Below, piece by piece: positions 17,758-26,838 of a stretch of DNA of 48,644 bases. Source of the stretch: Corynebacterium sp. HMSC074A01 (GTDB lineage Bacteria > Actinomycetota > Actinomycetes > Mycobacteriales > Mycobacteriaceae). The notes under the pieces were generated by a model that did not search any database, was not told where the DNA came from, and saw only the letters and a list, made by a program, of their open reading frames with translations. Both the position numbers and the translations under genes were made by a program. Numbering within the stretch: position 1 is the stretch's first letter; every line of letters begins with the position of its first letter. The stretch lies in NCBI RefSeq assembly GCF_001831515.1, contig NZ_KV825618.1, forward strand, positions 168,305-216,948, written 5' to 3'.

Positions 17758-19817
17758 GAGCTTACCAACCGGGCGTGAGCATCATCGTTCCAACCTATAA
17801 GGGAGTCGATCGTCTGCCTCGCGTTCTCGCTTCTCTCGAGGCACAGACGCTGCCCGTGACAGAGTGGGAAGTCATCGTTGTGCACAATGGTGCGGACGAT
17901 GGCTCATTGAGCGTTTTGCGTAATTGGCAAGCGAGAAGCAGCATAAGCATGCGTGTTTTTCATGTACCTGAAGCGGGCGCAAGTTCGGCACGAAACGCAG
18001 GCCTAGCAGCAGTGCGTTTTTCGTATGTGACATTCCTAGATGATGATGATTCGCTGCAGCCGGAGTTCCTCGCCACGGGGCTAGCTACAGTGGATGCGGA
18101 GACAATTGCGCTTCTGCCAATATTAGACGAGCATCCGCAACCCGATGGCAAAGCAGCCGAGCTCCTTCGTGGGCTGTTATATACGCGTATTGCTGGGATG
18201 CGTGGGCAATGCGTGCCTTTAGCGCTCGCTCCATGGGCGCTTGGTTTTAATGCATGCAAATTGGTGCCTGCGCGTTATTTGGAACGGTACCGTTACGATC
18301 AATCTTTACGTTCTGGCGAGGATGTCGCTTTTTTCGCACAGCTGCTCCAACACCCGGAGTTAAAAATTGCCGTTCCGTCATCGTTTAACGCCACTGCATA
18401 TCTTCGCCGCATGCGCTCGGATTCGGTTTCTCGTAAAGGACAAAGCTTTGATTTCTCAGTTGAGCAGCGCCTTGATGTAATAGCTGCTTTACAGAGTATT
18501 TCGGTGGATGGACCGCAGCGGGAGGCAATTGATTCCTTGGTGCGTTCGCAGTTTACGTTTGTGGCTGATTACTTGGAGCGTCAGCCGGAGAAACGGGCAA
18601 ATGTGGCCAGCGCCGCACTGTCTCGGGGGGTGCACGGTCTTCCGTGGTCCAGTATTGATGCCAAAAAACCTCATCACCTTGTGTTTGCCTTCTGCTTCCC
18701 GCCATTTGCTGATCCTGCGGCGAACGTGGTGGCTAAGCGAATTGCAGAGCGAGAGCAGTTAGTGGATGTCATCTGTGCCGATATGTCCCCGGTACGCCAG
18801 ACAGATCCATCCAGCATGGCAATCGTGGAACCATGGCTGGTGGGCCGAAGTGTGGTTGAGGTGTATCCTTCATTTGCCTCGTGGAACCTTATTGCTCGTT
18901 TCGCCCAGGCTGCCGTGCGCAGGGCGAAAGGTTCGTACGAATCCGTGTATTCCAGAGCGCTGTGGACTGGCTCGCATGTTGCGGGGTGCTTGTACAAGTT
19001 AAAGCATCCGGCTGTTCATTGGGAAGCGGAGTTTTCAGACCCATTGTGTTTTGATGCGGAGGGTAATTTCCGTGAGGGTGAGATTTCCCGCCATCGGGTA
19101 GCGGTGAAGTTACGACGAGCGATTAAGCAGGCTGGCTGGGGTGCGCTGCCGATTGGTTCTCACTTTGCGCTTACTGAGCTTGCTACATTTGTGCTAGCCG
19201 ACACATTGAGTTTCAGTAACGTAAACCAGCTCGAGGCCGTGGTAGCACCTTATCCTGGAGCACTGCAGGAATTCGTACGGGGAAAAGCTGTGATCGCTCC
19301 CCAGCCGCAGCCACCGGAAACGGCATATAGCGCTGTACCTGCAAGGGTAAATCGTCGCGCCGGTGCGTTAAACATCGGTTATTTCGGAAGCTTTTATGAG
19401 AATAGAGGACTGAAGGAGTTACTGGCTGCTGCAAGTGCGCTAGACACAGGCAAGCACGAGATAGTGCTGCATGTGTTTACGAAGCATCCGGAGGCTGTTT
19501 ATGAGTATATCGCGCGAAATGGCACTTCCATAGCTGTAGAAGCGTATGGGGTCCTGCCATATTTAGAATTTCTAAATGCAGCAACGCAGTGTGATGTTTT
19601 ACTGGTGGTGGACGCCGACACGAGGCGTTCTCGCTACGCATGCAATCCGTTCTTGCCGTCAAAAGTATCCGATTATGCTGGTGCGGGTGTCCCGATCTGG
19701 GCAGTGGTAGAGCCGGGTTCACCCTTAGATGGATACGCAACCGAGTATAAGTCTAATCTAGATGATGCCTCGGGCGCTGCTCGGGAGTTGGCACGTATGA
19801 TAAGAACGCTGCGCTAG
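17754..19817 (+). CDS. GT2 / GT-B fusion glycosyltransferase
   Basis: This 687-residue protein joins two glycosyltransferase folds. Residues about 7-290 are GT2: VSIIVPTYKGVDRLPRVLASLE, GASSARNAGL, and TFLDDDDSLQPEF as the DxD-type site. Residues about 305-687 are GT-B-like: HHLVFAFCFPPFADPAANVVAKR, NIGYFGSFYENRGLKELLAA, VEAYGVLPYLEFL and PFLPSKVSDYAGAGVPI. Such fusions may add two sugars in succession or make a disaccharide repeat. The protein is soluble, with no membrane helix. The start overlaps the previous stop. A second fusion with the same domain order is encoded at 24038. Confidence 0.85.
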   Translation: MRAYQPGVSIIVPTYKGVDRLPRVLASLEAQTLPVTEWEVIVVHNGADDGSLSVLRNWQARSSISMRVFHVPEAGASSARNAGLAAVRFSYVTFLDDDDSLQPEFLATGLATVDAETIALLPILDEHPQPDGKAAELLRGLLYTRIAGMRGQCVPLALAPWALGFNACKLVPARYLERYRYDQSLRSGEDVAFFAQLLQHPELKIAVPSSFNATAYLRRMRSDSVSRKGQSFDFSVEQRLDVIAALQSISVDGPQREAIDSLVRSQFTFVADYLERQPEKRANVASAALSRGVHGLPWSSIDAKKPHHLVFAFCFPPFADPAANVVAKRIAEREQLVDVICADMSPVRQTDPSSMAIVEPWLVGRSVVEVYPSFASWNLIARFAQAAVRRAKGSYESVYSRALWTGSHVAGCLYKLKHPAVHWEAEFSDPLCFDAEGNFREGEISRHRVAVKLRRAIKQAGWGALPIGSHFALTELATFVLADTLSFSNVNQLEAVVAPYPGALQEFVRGKAVIAPQPQPPETAYSAVPARVNRRAGALNIGYFGSFYENRGLKELLAAASALDTGKHEIVLHVFTKHPEAVYEYIARNGTSIAVEAYGVLPYLEFLNAATQCDVLLVVDADTRRSRYACNPFLPSKVSDYAGAGVPIWAVVEPGSPLDGYATEYKSNLDDASGAARELARMIRTLR

Positions 19818-19834
19818 GAAAGAGAGGAAGCATC

Positions 19835-20698
19835 ATGGCTGATGGGCAGGTAGTTATACGCGTTGCTGCTGGTAAGCTTCAGCCGCTACAGGCGCGTCCC
19901 CCGTTTTGGCAATACTGCCTTGAGCTATGGGAGCGACGGCACTTCATTGTTACCGACGCGCGTTTTAAGGCGTTACGTACTACGAAGGATTATCGGATGT
20001 GGCGGTTGTGGCTGATTCTGCAACCGGTCATGGACGTCGCATTTTATGGCTTGCTGTTTGGGTTAATTCTAAAGACTTCTCGAGGCATCGATAACTTTGT
20101 TGGGTTTTTAATCCTCGGCGTTATTTTTATGCGAATGCCGGTAGCCTTGATGTCCCAGGGCGTAATGCTCATTAGGAACTCGCGTGGCATGGTGCAAACG
20201 TTCCAGTTTCCTCGAGCCACGCTTGTGCTAGCTCATGGGCTCCGACATTTAATCGACAATATATTGCCGGCTACTATCGCGGTTGTCGTTGCATTGGCAT
20301 TTCAGTTTGGCCAGCCTCTCCATCTTTCAATCTTGGCTGTTGTACCTCTATTCATAATGATCCATATCTTTGGCTGTGGGATTATGTTCATTTCAGCACG
20401 CTTAACTGCCGAAGTACCTGATACAAGAGCGTTGATCAACTTTTTTGGTCAAGCTTGGTTCTTTCTTTCCGGTGTGATGTTTTCAATTGATCGTTTCGTT
20501 GACCACCATTTGCTGCATACGATTATGACGTTTAATCCGGGGTATCAGTTTTTGGATGTGATTCGAGGCAGCGTGCTGTATGGGATTCCCCCGGCAGGGC
20601 AGGAGTGGCTTGTGCTCTTTGCGTGGACATTCGGAATCTTCGTCATCGGTTTGGTGTATTTTTGGCGTGCAGAGGAAAAATATGTCCGGCTTACCTAG
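19835..20698 (+). CDS. wzm: ABC-2 type polysaccharide export permease (Wzm)
   Basis: This 287-residue integral membrane protein should form the channel exporting a lipid-linked glycan. It has a cytoplasmic N-terminus with an amphipathic part, then about six hydrophobic helices (WLILQPVMDVAFYGLLFG, FVGFLILGVIFMRMPVALM, LPATIAVVVALAFQFG, ILAVVPLFIMIHIFG, LINFFGQAWFFLSGVMFS, LFAWTFGIFVIGLVYFW). The pattern fits Wzm, TagG and the galactan permease. The ATG has an excellent GAGAGGAAG site. It overlaps the ATPase gene by 17 bases, and the two act as a complex. Confidence 0.9.
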   Translation: MADGQVVIRVAAGKLQPLQARPPFWQYCLELWERRHFIVTDARFKALRTTKDYRMWRLWLILQPVMDVAFYGLLFGLILKTSRGIDNFVGFLILGVIFMRMPVALMSQGVMLIRNSRGMVQTFQFPRATLVLAHGLRHLIDNILPATIAVVVALAFQFGQPLHLSILAVVPLFIMIHIFGCGIMFISARLTAEVPDTRALINFFGQAWFFLSGVMFSIDRFVDHHLLHTIMTFNPGYQFLDVIRGSVLYGIPPAGQEWLVLFAWTFGIFVIGLVYFWRAEEKYVRLT

Positions 20699-21533
20699 TA
20701 CCTCAGAACTAGTTGTAGATTCTCCAACTGTCGTTGTTGATAATGTGTGCAAAACTTACTTGATTGGTCGTGGTACTTCCGAAGATTTTCGTAAGACCAC
20801 ATTTCTTCGGGCTCGGATGCGGGTAGACGCGCTGAAAGGTGTGTCTTTCGTCGCAAAGGCGGGAGAAACCATTGGGATTATAGGGTTAAATGGATCTGGT
20901 AAGTCCACACTGCTGCGTTTGATTTCTGGAGGAGAGGAAGTCACTTCTGGACTAATTCGTGTGCGATCTAAGCCGATGCTACTGGGGGTTTCTCCGGCGT
21001 TGCAGGGAGACTTGACAGGTGAACAAAATATACTTCTTGGGTGCCTTGCTCTGGGGATGAGTCCGGCGCAAGCACAAGAACAGGTAATCGAGATTGCGCA
21101 ATGGACTGAGCTTGGTGAGGCCATTAAGCGTCCAATGTCTACCTATTCCTCAGGCATGGGAGCGCGCTTGAGTTTTGCAATTTCGACTGCGGTAGAGCCA
21201 GAGATTCTGCTTATAGACGAAGCACTTTCCACTGGTGACGCGGCGTTCGCCGCAAAGGCAGAAGAGCGGATCGGCGGGGTGATCGGGCGTGCTGGCAACC
21301 TATTCCTGGTCTCCCACGCAATCGGTACGGTTGAGCAGCTGTGCGAGCGTTGTATTTGGATCCATGAGGGTGAAGTAGTGGCGGATGGGCCGACGGAATC
21401 AGTTTCGCCCGAATATCATGAGTGGGCCAGACTGATGGGCAAGGACGATAAAGCGCCGGCTTGGGAACATTTGGACCAGTTGAGAGAAGCTTACCAAAAA
21501 CCGACTATTCTTTTGAGTGACTATTGTGCCTAG
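20682..21533 (+). CDS. wzt: ABC polysaccharide exporter ATPase (Wzt)
   Basis: This 283-residue nucleotide-binding subunit of the exporter has Walker A GLNGSGKS at 68-75, the signature YSSGMGARLSFA, Walker B EILLIDEAL and the switch LVSHA. It lacks the extra C-terminal carbohydrate-binding domain of long Wzt proteins, so it belongs to the TagH/RfbE-type short form in which the exporter does not recognise a modified chain end. The ATG gives MSGLPSTSELVV and overlaps the permease gene. A palindromic segment and a possible promoter follow. Confidence 0.92.
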   Translation: MSGLPSTSELVVDSPTVVVDNVCKTYLIGRGTSEDFRKTTFLRARMRVDALKGVSFVAKAGETIGIIGLNGSGKSTLLRLISGGEEVTSGLIRVRSKPMLLGVSPALQGDLTGEQNILLGCLALGMSPAQAQEQVIEIAQWTELGEAIKRPMSTYSSGMGARLSFAISTAVEPEILLIDEALSTGDAAFAAKAEERIGGVIGRAGNLFLVSHAIGTVEQLCERCIWIHEGEVVADGPTESVSPEYHEWARLMGKDDKAPAWEHLDQLREAYQKPTILLSDYCA

Positions 21534-21547
21534 TGATGCGCTGCCAT

Positions 21548-21567
21548 AACGAAGTGTGACTTTCGTT
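21548..21567 (+). terminator. Possible stem-loop after wzt
   Basis: AACGAAG pairs with CTTTCGTT around a five-base loop, 15 bases after the wzt stop. One bulged base is needed and the T-run is poor, so termination may be partial. Confidence 0.35.
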
Positions 21568-21579
21568 GTAGTGCTTCGT

Positions 21580-21608
21580 TTCATGGTCTGGCGAAGCGGT
21601 CGTATATT
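21580..21608 (+). promoter_or_regulatory. Possible promoter for the CgeB-like gene
   Basis: TTCATG and TATATT are separated by 17 bases and end 40 bases before the ATG at 21648. This is the only good -10-like match in the 114-bp gap. Confidence 0.4.
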
Positions 21609-21647
21609 GCAAAACAGGTGAAAGAAACTATTCGGAGTTGAAGTGAC

Positions 21648-24026
21648 ATGAAGAAACCGATCTTGTTTGTGGTCGTCGGGACGGCGTTAACCTGCGCCAC
21701 CTTCTTCGGCGTGTTTGCCCTTGTTGGATTTTTAACCACCGGTCGGATCGGACTACTACTTGGCAGTGGCGCAGTTGCTTTTGGCGCACTCGGGGGAGCG
21801 CTTTTGCTGGCGGCAATTCGCTCGGAGCGCCAGAATCAGCGAGTGAATCGTGCCATCGCATCACTGCAGGCGACTAAAAAAGACGATCAGGAACTGCTGG
21901 GGGCATTAACCCGGCATGCTGATCAGCTAGTGGCGCGTGTGGAGCGTATTCATGCAGCCAACGGTTCCGAAGTTGCGACTACAGCACAGGTCGAGACTGG
22001 TAAACCAGCCCAGTCCGCAGCTCATAAGTCATCACGGGTCGGGAATTCGCCGGAACTATTGAGTCGCGAGCAATCCGTAAAACCTGGGGATACCGTGACA
22101 GACCTAGAATACGCAGTGGATAAGGTTTTTGCCCCCTACGAGTCGGTACGCTTGAGCAAGTCGCCCATTACGATCGACATTGAACTTAACAACCATACCA
22201 GTGCAGTGTGCGACTTCACTTTGTGCACCCGTGAAGCCTTGCCGAACCAGAAGGCCGCCATTGTCGTTGCGGCGGCGCTGGATGCTAACGGGCAAGAAAT
22301 TGATTTTCGGTGCCTCCCCAGCCAGTCCGACAAGTACGGAAGTTTTCGTTACCTTGCCACAAATGGTGTGAGTAGCGAGAATAAGGTAGTCGTCGCTTTG
22401 CCCTCACATGCAAGTAAATTACGACTGTCGCTGTACAGTTGGGCGGGTGAAGCTGAGTTACGAAATTTTGTACGTGTGGTATTGCATGGCATGGATTCCG
22501 TAGCTTTAGCCAAGCGTGATCCACGTGATGTGAAAGTTGCGGCGATCCTGGATGAGTTTTCCCACAACTCCTTCAAATTTGAATGCGACTTGATCGAGCT
22601 ACCGTACTCTGGCTGGAAAGAAGCGCTGGATCAGTTCCAACCAGACCTGTTTCTTTGTGAGTCGGCTTGGAGTGGAGCCGACTCAGCGTTGCGCCCTTGG
22701 AAGGGACGCGTTTACGCATCTGAAAACTTCAGTTCCGAGAACCGTGGAGAGTTGCTCAAGATCTTGGACTACTGTAACCAACGGGGCATACCGACGGTGT
22801 TCTGGAACAAGGAAGATCCAGCCCATTACGAGGACAAGAAACACAACTTCGTAGACACCGCTCTCAAGTTTGATCATATATTCACTACTGATGCCGATTG
22901 TGTTGACAGATATAGTGAAGATTATGGGCACCGCAGTGTGCATGTGTTGCCCTTCGCTGTGCAACCTCGACTGTTTAATCCCGTTGAGAAGCAAATCCGC
23001 TCAGATGATGTTATTTTCGCTGGTGGCTGGTACTCGAACCATGCTGGGCGTAGTGAGAAAATGGGGCAGATTTTCGACTCAGTGCGTAACTCCGGCCGCA
23101 CGCTGAAGATATATGACCGCTTTTACGAGTCCGATGACCCAAGCCACGAGTTTCCCGAGCGCTTCCAATCTGCGTTGAATGCCGCTGTCGCAGGGGATCA
23201 GATGGGTGATGTATATAAAGAATCAGAAATTGGTATTACGATCAACACAGTGACAAAGAGCCCGACGATGTTCGCTCGCCGCATCTTCGAGTTGATGGCA
23301 TGTAATACCTACGTGATCTCGAACTACTCGGAGGGCGTCGATGCGATTTTCGGTTCCAACGTCCTCTACCTTGACCGCGACCCGAACGGACTTTCGAAGC
23401 TTACGCAACAAGAGCTAGAACGAGCCCGTCAGGAAAATCTAGAGTTAGTCCTCTCGCAGCACACATATCGCAAGAGGTTCGAAAAGATATTGCAGGTCAG
23501 TGGTATCCCCCATGCTGCTACTGTAGAGGAATATCCGATCGTAGTGCGCGTTAACTCTGTTGAGGAAGCTGGGGAAGCGTTTTCGATCTTGCGTGATATG
23601 GGGCAGTGGCTCGGCGCGAAGGTTCTATTGCTGGGATCAGGGTTGACGAATTTGGAGTATGCAGACGCATTAACGGAATACAACCGTGATGGCGTTCGCG
23701 TTGTGTACGAGCCGCTTCTGCTCAACGGTGAGACGGAAATGTTTGAACTATTTAGTGGAAGTACCGACGCGCTACTGGTCAGACTAAATATTTTGCGGAG
23801 TTCTTCCATTGACTCGGCCACGTTTGTGGCGGCACGCAACCATGTTCAGTACTCCGATCTTCCTGTGGTGATCACCGACTTCGATGCAGTGGGCGTAGAA
23901 GGAGCTCGGAAGTATACATTCAGTCAACGCCAGCACTTCACTGCGGTGTTCGTGCAACCTGCTAATTTGGCCGCTTTTCTTCGGCACCTTGCATCCGGGA
24001 CCCCAGCTACCGTCTATAACGTATAA
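21648..24026 (+). CDS. Membrane-anchored CgeB-like glycosyltransferase
   Basis: In this 792-residue protein two N-terminal membrane helices (PILFVVVGTALTCATFFGVF and LLLGSGAVAFGALGGALLL) are followed by a coiled coil (about 60-110) and a beta domain with KYGSFRYLATNG. Next comes a GT-B region like CgeB/DUF3880 proteins (about 290-620): VYASENFSSENRGEL, PTVFWNKEDPAHYEDKKH, DHIFTTDADCVDRY, VHVLPFAVQPRLFNP and PTMFARRIFELMACNTYVIS. A further C-terminal domain of about 170 residues follows. The membrane anchor suggests it works at the inner face, near the exporter. The ATG has GGAG upstream. It is followed after 11 bases by the next gene. Confidence 0.8.
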   Translation: MKKPILFVVVGTALTCATFFGVFALVGFLTTGRIGLLLGSGAVAFGALGGALLLAAIRSERQNQRVNRAIASLQATKKDDQELLGALTRHADQLVARVERIHAANGSEVATTAQVETGKPAQSAAHKSSRVGNSPELLSREQSVKPGDTVTDLEYAVDKVFAPYESVRLSKSPITIDIELNNHTSAVCDFTLCTREALPNQKAAIVVAAALDANGQEIDFRCLPSQSDKYGSFRYLATNGVSSENKVVVALPSHASKLRLSLYSWAGEAELRNFVRVVLHGMDSVALAKRDPRDVKVAAILDEFSHNSFKFECDLIELPYSGWKEALDQFQPDLFLCESAWSGADSALRPWKGRVYASENFSSENRGELLKILDYCNQRGIPTVFWNKEDPAHYEDKKHNFVDTALKFDHIFTTDADCVDRYSEDYGHRSVHVLPFAVQPRLFNPVEKQIRSDDVIFAGGWYSNHAGRSEKMGQIFDSVRNSGRTLKIYDRFYESDDPSHEFPERFQSALNAAVAGDQMGDVYKESEIGITINTVTKSPTMFARRIFELMACNTYVISNYSEGVDAIFGSNVLYLDRDPNGLSKLTQQELERARQENLELVLSQHTYRKRFEKILQVSGIPHAATVEEYPIVVRVNSVEEAGEAFSILRDMGQWLGAKVLLLGSGLTNLEYADALTEYNRDGVRVVYEPLLLNGETEMFELFSGSTDALLVRLNILRSSSIDSATFVAARNHVQYSDLPVVITDFDAVGVEGARKYTFSQRQHFTAVFVQPANLAAFLRHLASGTPATVYNV

Positions 24027-24037
24027 AGGACTGTGTC

Positions 24038-25987
24038 GTGACCACACTTTCGGTAATTATTCCAAGTTTTAATGTCTCGTCAAAAATATCAAAGTGTTTT
24101 GATTCCCTGGACGAACTCTACAAACAGTTGGAGAGCATCGAGATAGTCTTTGTTGACGACTGTTCGACGGACGGTACCTATGCAAAGATCCTGGAATTTG
24201 CAGCCACCCGCCCGTGGGTAAAGACATTCAGGCTAGCGGAGAATACTGGGACCCCTTCGGTCCCTCGCAACACCGGCTTGGGAATCTCTACCGGGGAGTT
24301 TGTATTTCACCTTGACCCAGACGACGAAATCCTACCAAGCGGTGTTCTAGCAGAGATCGCGATAGCGAAAGCCACTGGTGCCGACGCTGTGCGTGCGCCA
24401 CTGATCCGCGATAATGGACGCGAGCGGGTAGTAATGAACCGTATAAACGGGTGGGACAAGCTTACCTCGGCTCACGAACGTGCGGTGACAATAGTTCGTG
24501 AACATAGCACTACCGTCTGTTCCCTTTACCGGCGTGATTTCTTGCTGCGGCACGATATGGAGTGGCCTACTGATCTACGTTTGGCGGAAGACGCCATCTA
24601 CCTATACAGAGCGTTGAGTTACGGCAAGGTTGAATACTCGGATGAGCCAGACTTTGTGTACCATGTCGCTGTTAAAAGCGGGAACGAGTCGAGCACACAG
24701 CAGTACCAAGACCGCGAGTTGTCGAATCACGTGCGCGCATGGAGGTTATCTTCTGAGATCCTTGGAAACCTCGGGATCGACTATTTTGCACTGCGCGGTC
24801 AAGTTGCACTTTCAGCAGCAATCCAGAATATGATCCGCTTTAACACTGGTGGGTTTTCTCGATCGCAGTTTGAAAGCCTGCGCGAATTTTTTGCTGACCA
24901 CGCTGAGGCAGTTGGCCAGTTTACCTATGGGTCTCGTTTTGCGGAGATTTGCCAATTCATTATCGATGGGGAGTTCGAGAAGTTCCTCGAGGCGATCAAG
25001 ATTCGGTTGTTGATTGCTGGTCCTGATCTCCGGTTCATTCTTCCCTCGGTGCCAGAGCTTGAGCGCTATTACCAGGTTCGTATCGACGAATGGAAGGGCC
25101 ACGAAGCTCACGACGAAAAGCAGAGCACGCGACTACTCGACTGGGCTGATGCGATCCATTGTGAATGGATGCTTGGAAACGCTGTCTGGTACTCTAAGAA
25201 CAAACGGCCGAGGCAGTCGCTCACTATTAGGTTACATAGGTTCGAAACTTCGAAAAACTATGGCAACGAACTTGACCGTGAGAACGTTGACCGAATCATC
25301 ACCATCGCACCTGCGATGTTCGAGGAAACTCAGCGTGTGTTTGGCTTCGATCGGGAAAAGGTAACCTATATCCCGAACTACATCGAATCTGAGAAGTACG
25401 AACGCTCTGATGATGTGAATAAGGTGTTTAACTTGGTAATGGTCGGCAGCATCCCGATTCGGAAAGGTTACCGCCGTGCGCTAGAGCTCTTGAAATCATT
25501 AAGGGCAATTGATAGTAGGTACACTTTGACCGTGTATGGCAAGCGTCCGGAAGAGCTAGGGTGGGTGTACAATGATCCCGCAGAGCGCGAGTATTTCGCC
25601 GAGTGTGAGCGGTTTGTCCGGGTTAACGGGCTAGAATCTGCAGTGCGATTCGTCGGTTGGGTGGATACCAAGACTGAGCTAGCAGACAAGGGGTTTGTCC
25701 TCTCCTTAAGCGATGCCGAAGGCTCTCACGTCGCAGCTGCTGAGGGGTTCGCAGCCGGCAATATTACGATACTCCGCCCTTGGGCGGGAGCAGAGTACAT
25801 GTACCCTAACAAGTACATTTTCGATAGTCTCGACGCTATGCGGGATTACGTTTTGCGGTGTCGCGACTACTCCGTTTTTGAACGCGAAGCTGAGGAGGGG
25901 ATCCGGTATGTGCAGGACCGTTACGCGATGCAGCGTTTCTTGGATTTGTATACTAAGGCGGTCCCGGTGCCGTACAGTGTGCCGTAG
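24038..25987 (+). CDS. GT2 / GT-B fusion glycosyltransferase
   Basis: This 649-residue protein has an N-terminal GT2 domain (LSVIIPSFNVSSKISKC, VFVDDCSTDGTY, PRNTGLGISTGEFVFHLDPDDEI) and a C-terminal GT-B region from about 350. There the motifs are DAIHCEWMLGNAVWYSK, IPNYIESEKY, FNLVMVGSIPIRKGYRRALEL, LTVYGKRPEELGW, VRFVGWVDT and SHVAAAEGFAAGNITILRPW. The order is as in the fusion at 17754, but the sequences have diverged. The GTG start has AAAGGA eight bases upstream. The stop codon falls inside the left target duplication of the element that follows, so the element inserted at the very end of this gene. Confidence 0.85.
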   Translation: MTTLSVIIPSFNVSSKISKCFDSLDELYKQLESIEIVFVDDCSTDGTYAKILEFAATRPWVKTFRLAENTGTPSVPRNTGLGISTGEFVFHLDPDDEILPSGVLAEIAIAKATGADAVRAPLIRDNGRERVVMNRINGWDKLTSAHERAVTIVREHSTTVCSLYRRDFLLRHDMEWPTDLRLAEDAIYLYRALSYGKVEYSDEPDFVYHVAVKSGNESSTQQYQDRELSNHVRAWRLSSEILGNLGIDYFALRGQVALSAAIQNMIRFNTGGFSRSQFESLREFFADHAEAVGQFTYGSRFAEICQFIIDGEFEKFLEAIKIRLLIAGPDLRFILPSVPELERYYQVRIDEWKGHEAHDEKQSTRLLDWADAIHCEWMLGNAVWYSKNKRPRQSLTIRLHRFETSKNYGNELDRENVDRIITIAPAMFEETQRVFGFDREKVTYIPNYIESEKYERSDDVNKVFNLVMVGSIPIRKGYRRALELLKSLRAIDSRYTLTVYGKRPEELGWVYNDPAEREYFAECERFVRVNGLESAVRFVGWVDTKTELADKGFVLSLSDAEGSHVAAAEGFAAGNITILRPWAGAEYMYPNKYIFDSLDAMRDYVLRCRDYSVFEREAEEGIRYVQDRYAMQRFLDLYTKAVPVPYSVP

Positions 25988-25995
25988 GATGACAC

Positions 25996-26807
25996 TGTCA
26001 TGTTTACAGGGTTAATGACTTATTGGACATTCCCAGTAGCGGAAAGACCGAATGGTATTCGCTAAAGAAAACCGCTGCGAGCTGGTTGGCGACGAGTCCC
26101 ATCATGTCGACAAAGCCATCACTGCGACGGCATAGTCCAGAAAGGCGGATGAGAATCCAAGGCCACCTATGCCTGAGCAACGGTGCGTCTATAGCCGCCG
26201 ATCCGCCGATCAACCTAAGGCTCAAGGAGCCCGTGCTTTAAGCCCTGGTCGCTGCCGACAGCTTCGAGAGGTTCCATGTTGCGACCGGCTATTTGGTGGC
26301 AGTGTCGTGACTATCCGGTAGCGGCTCAAGTTGCGTGGGTGATGGTTCCTGTATCCGCTTCACTCGGGTGCGGCACGTACCGGATGGAGTCCGCTGATGA
26401 ATTTGGAGCTATGCCGCGGAAGCCTCCACTGTCGGCCCGACTCTTCGCCACCAAATTGAACCAAGCCCGGTTGCAGTCCATCTCGCTTCAGGAACGGCCC
26501 AAGCCCATTCTTGATGTCCGTCAGTCCGTCGATTCGGGGTAGTTGGTACCACGATTCCGCGTACTCGGTACTGCAGGGCTCCTTCATAGTTGCTTCTGGA
26601 AGTACCGTGTTTCGGTGATGCAGTGGCAGCGTGGCCTGTCATAAGTAGCCAACATCACCTTGTCGAAGCAGCGAAGCACCGTCGAACACGGTGAGGTGCC
26701 CCGTGACTGTCTCGCTCGTGACCGCAGCAGAGACCACGAGAATGATCCGCTAGAAAGTGTCCAAGAAGTCAGTGGACTCCGTGTCCAAAGACTCTATGGA
26801 CATAACT
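25996..26807. mobile_element. 812-bp relict element with IS481-like ends
   Basis: The left end TGTCATGTTTACAGGG and the right end, read inward, AGTTATGTCCATAGAG, are imperfect inverted repeats. The last 64 bases (26744-26807) align without gaps to the right end of the element at 29519-31224. The 15 bases outside each end (25981-25995 and 26808-26822) agree at 11 of 15 positions, consistent with an old target duplication. The interior has no recognisable transposase on either strand; short open frames there look random. It is either a heavily decayed or a non-autonomous member of the same IS family. Confidence 0.6.
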
Positions 26808-26838
26808 GGCTTAGGACAACACCTGGGTAGCCCAGTTC

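Noticed and set aside
26276..26642. Short open frames inside the 812-bp relict element
   Set aside because: Neither strand gives transposase motifs or a plausible start; lengths are as expected by chance.
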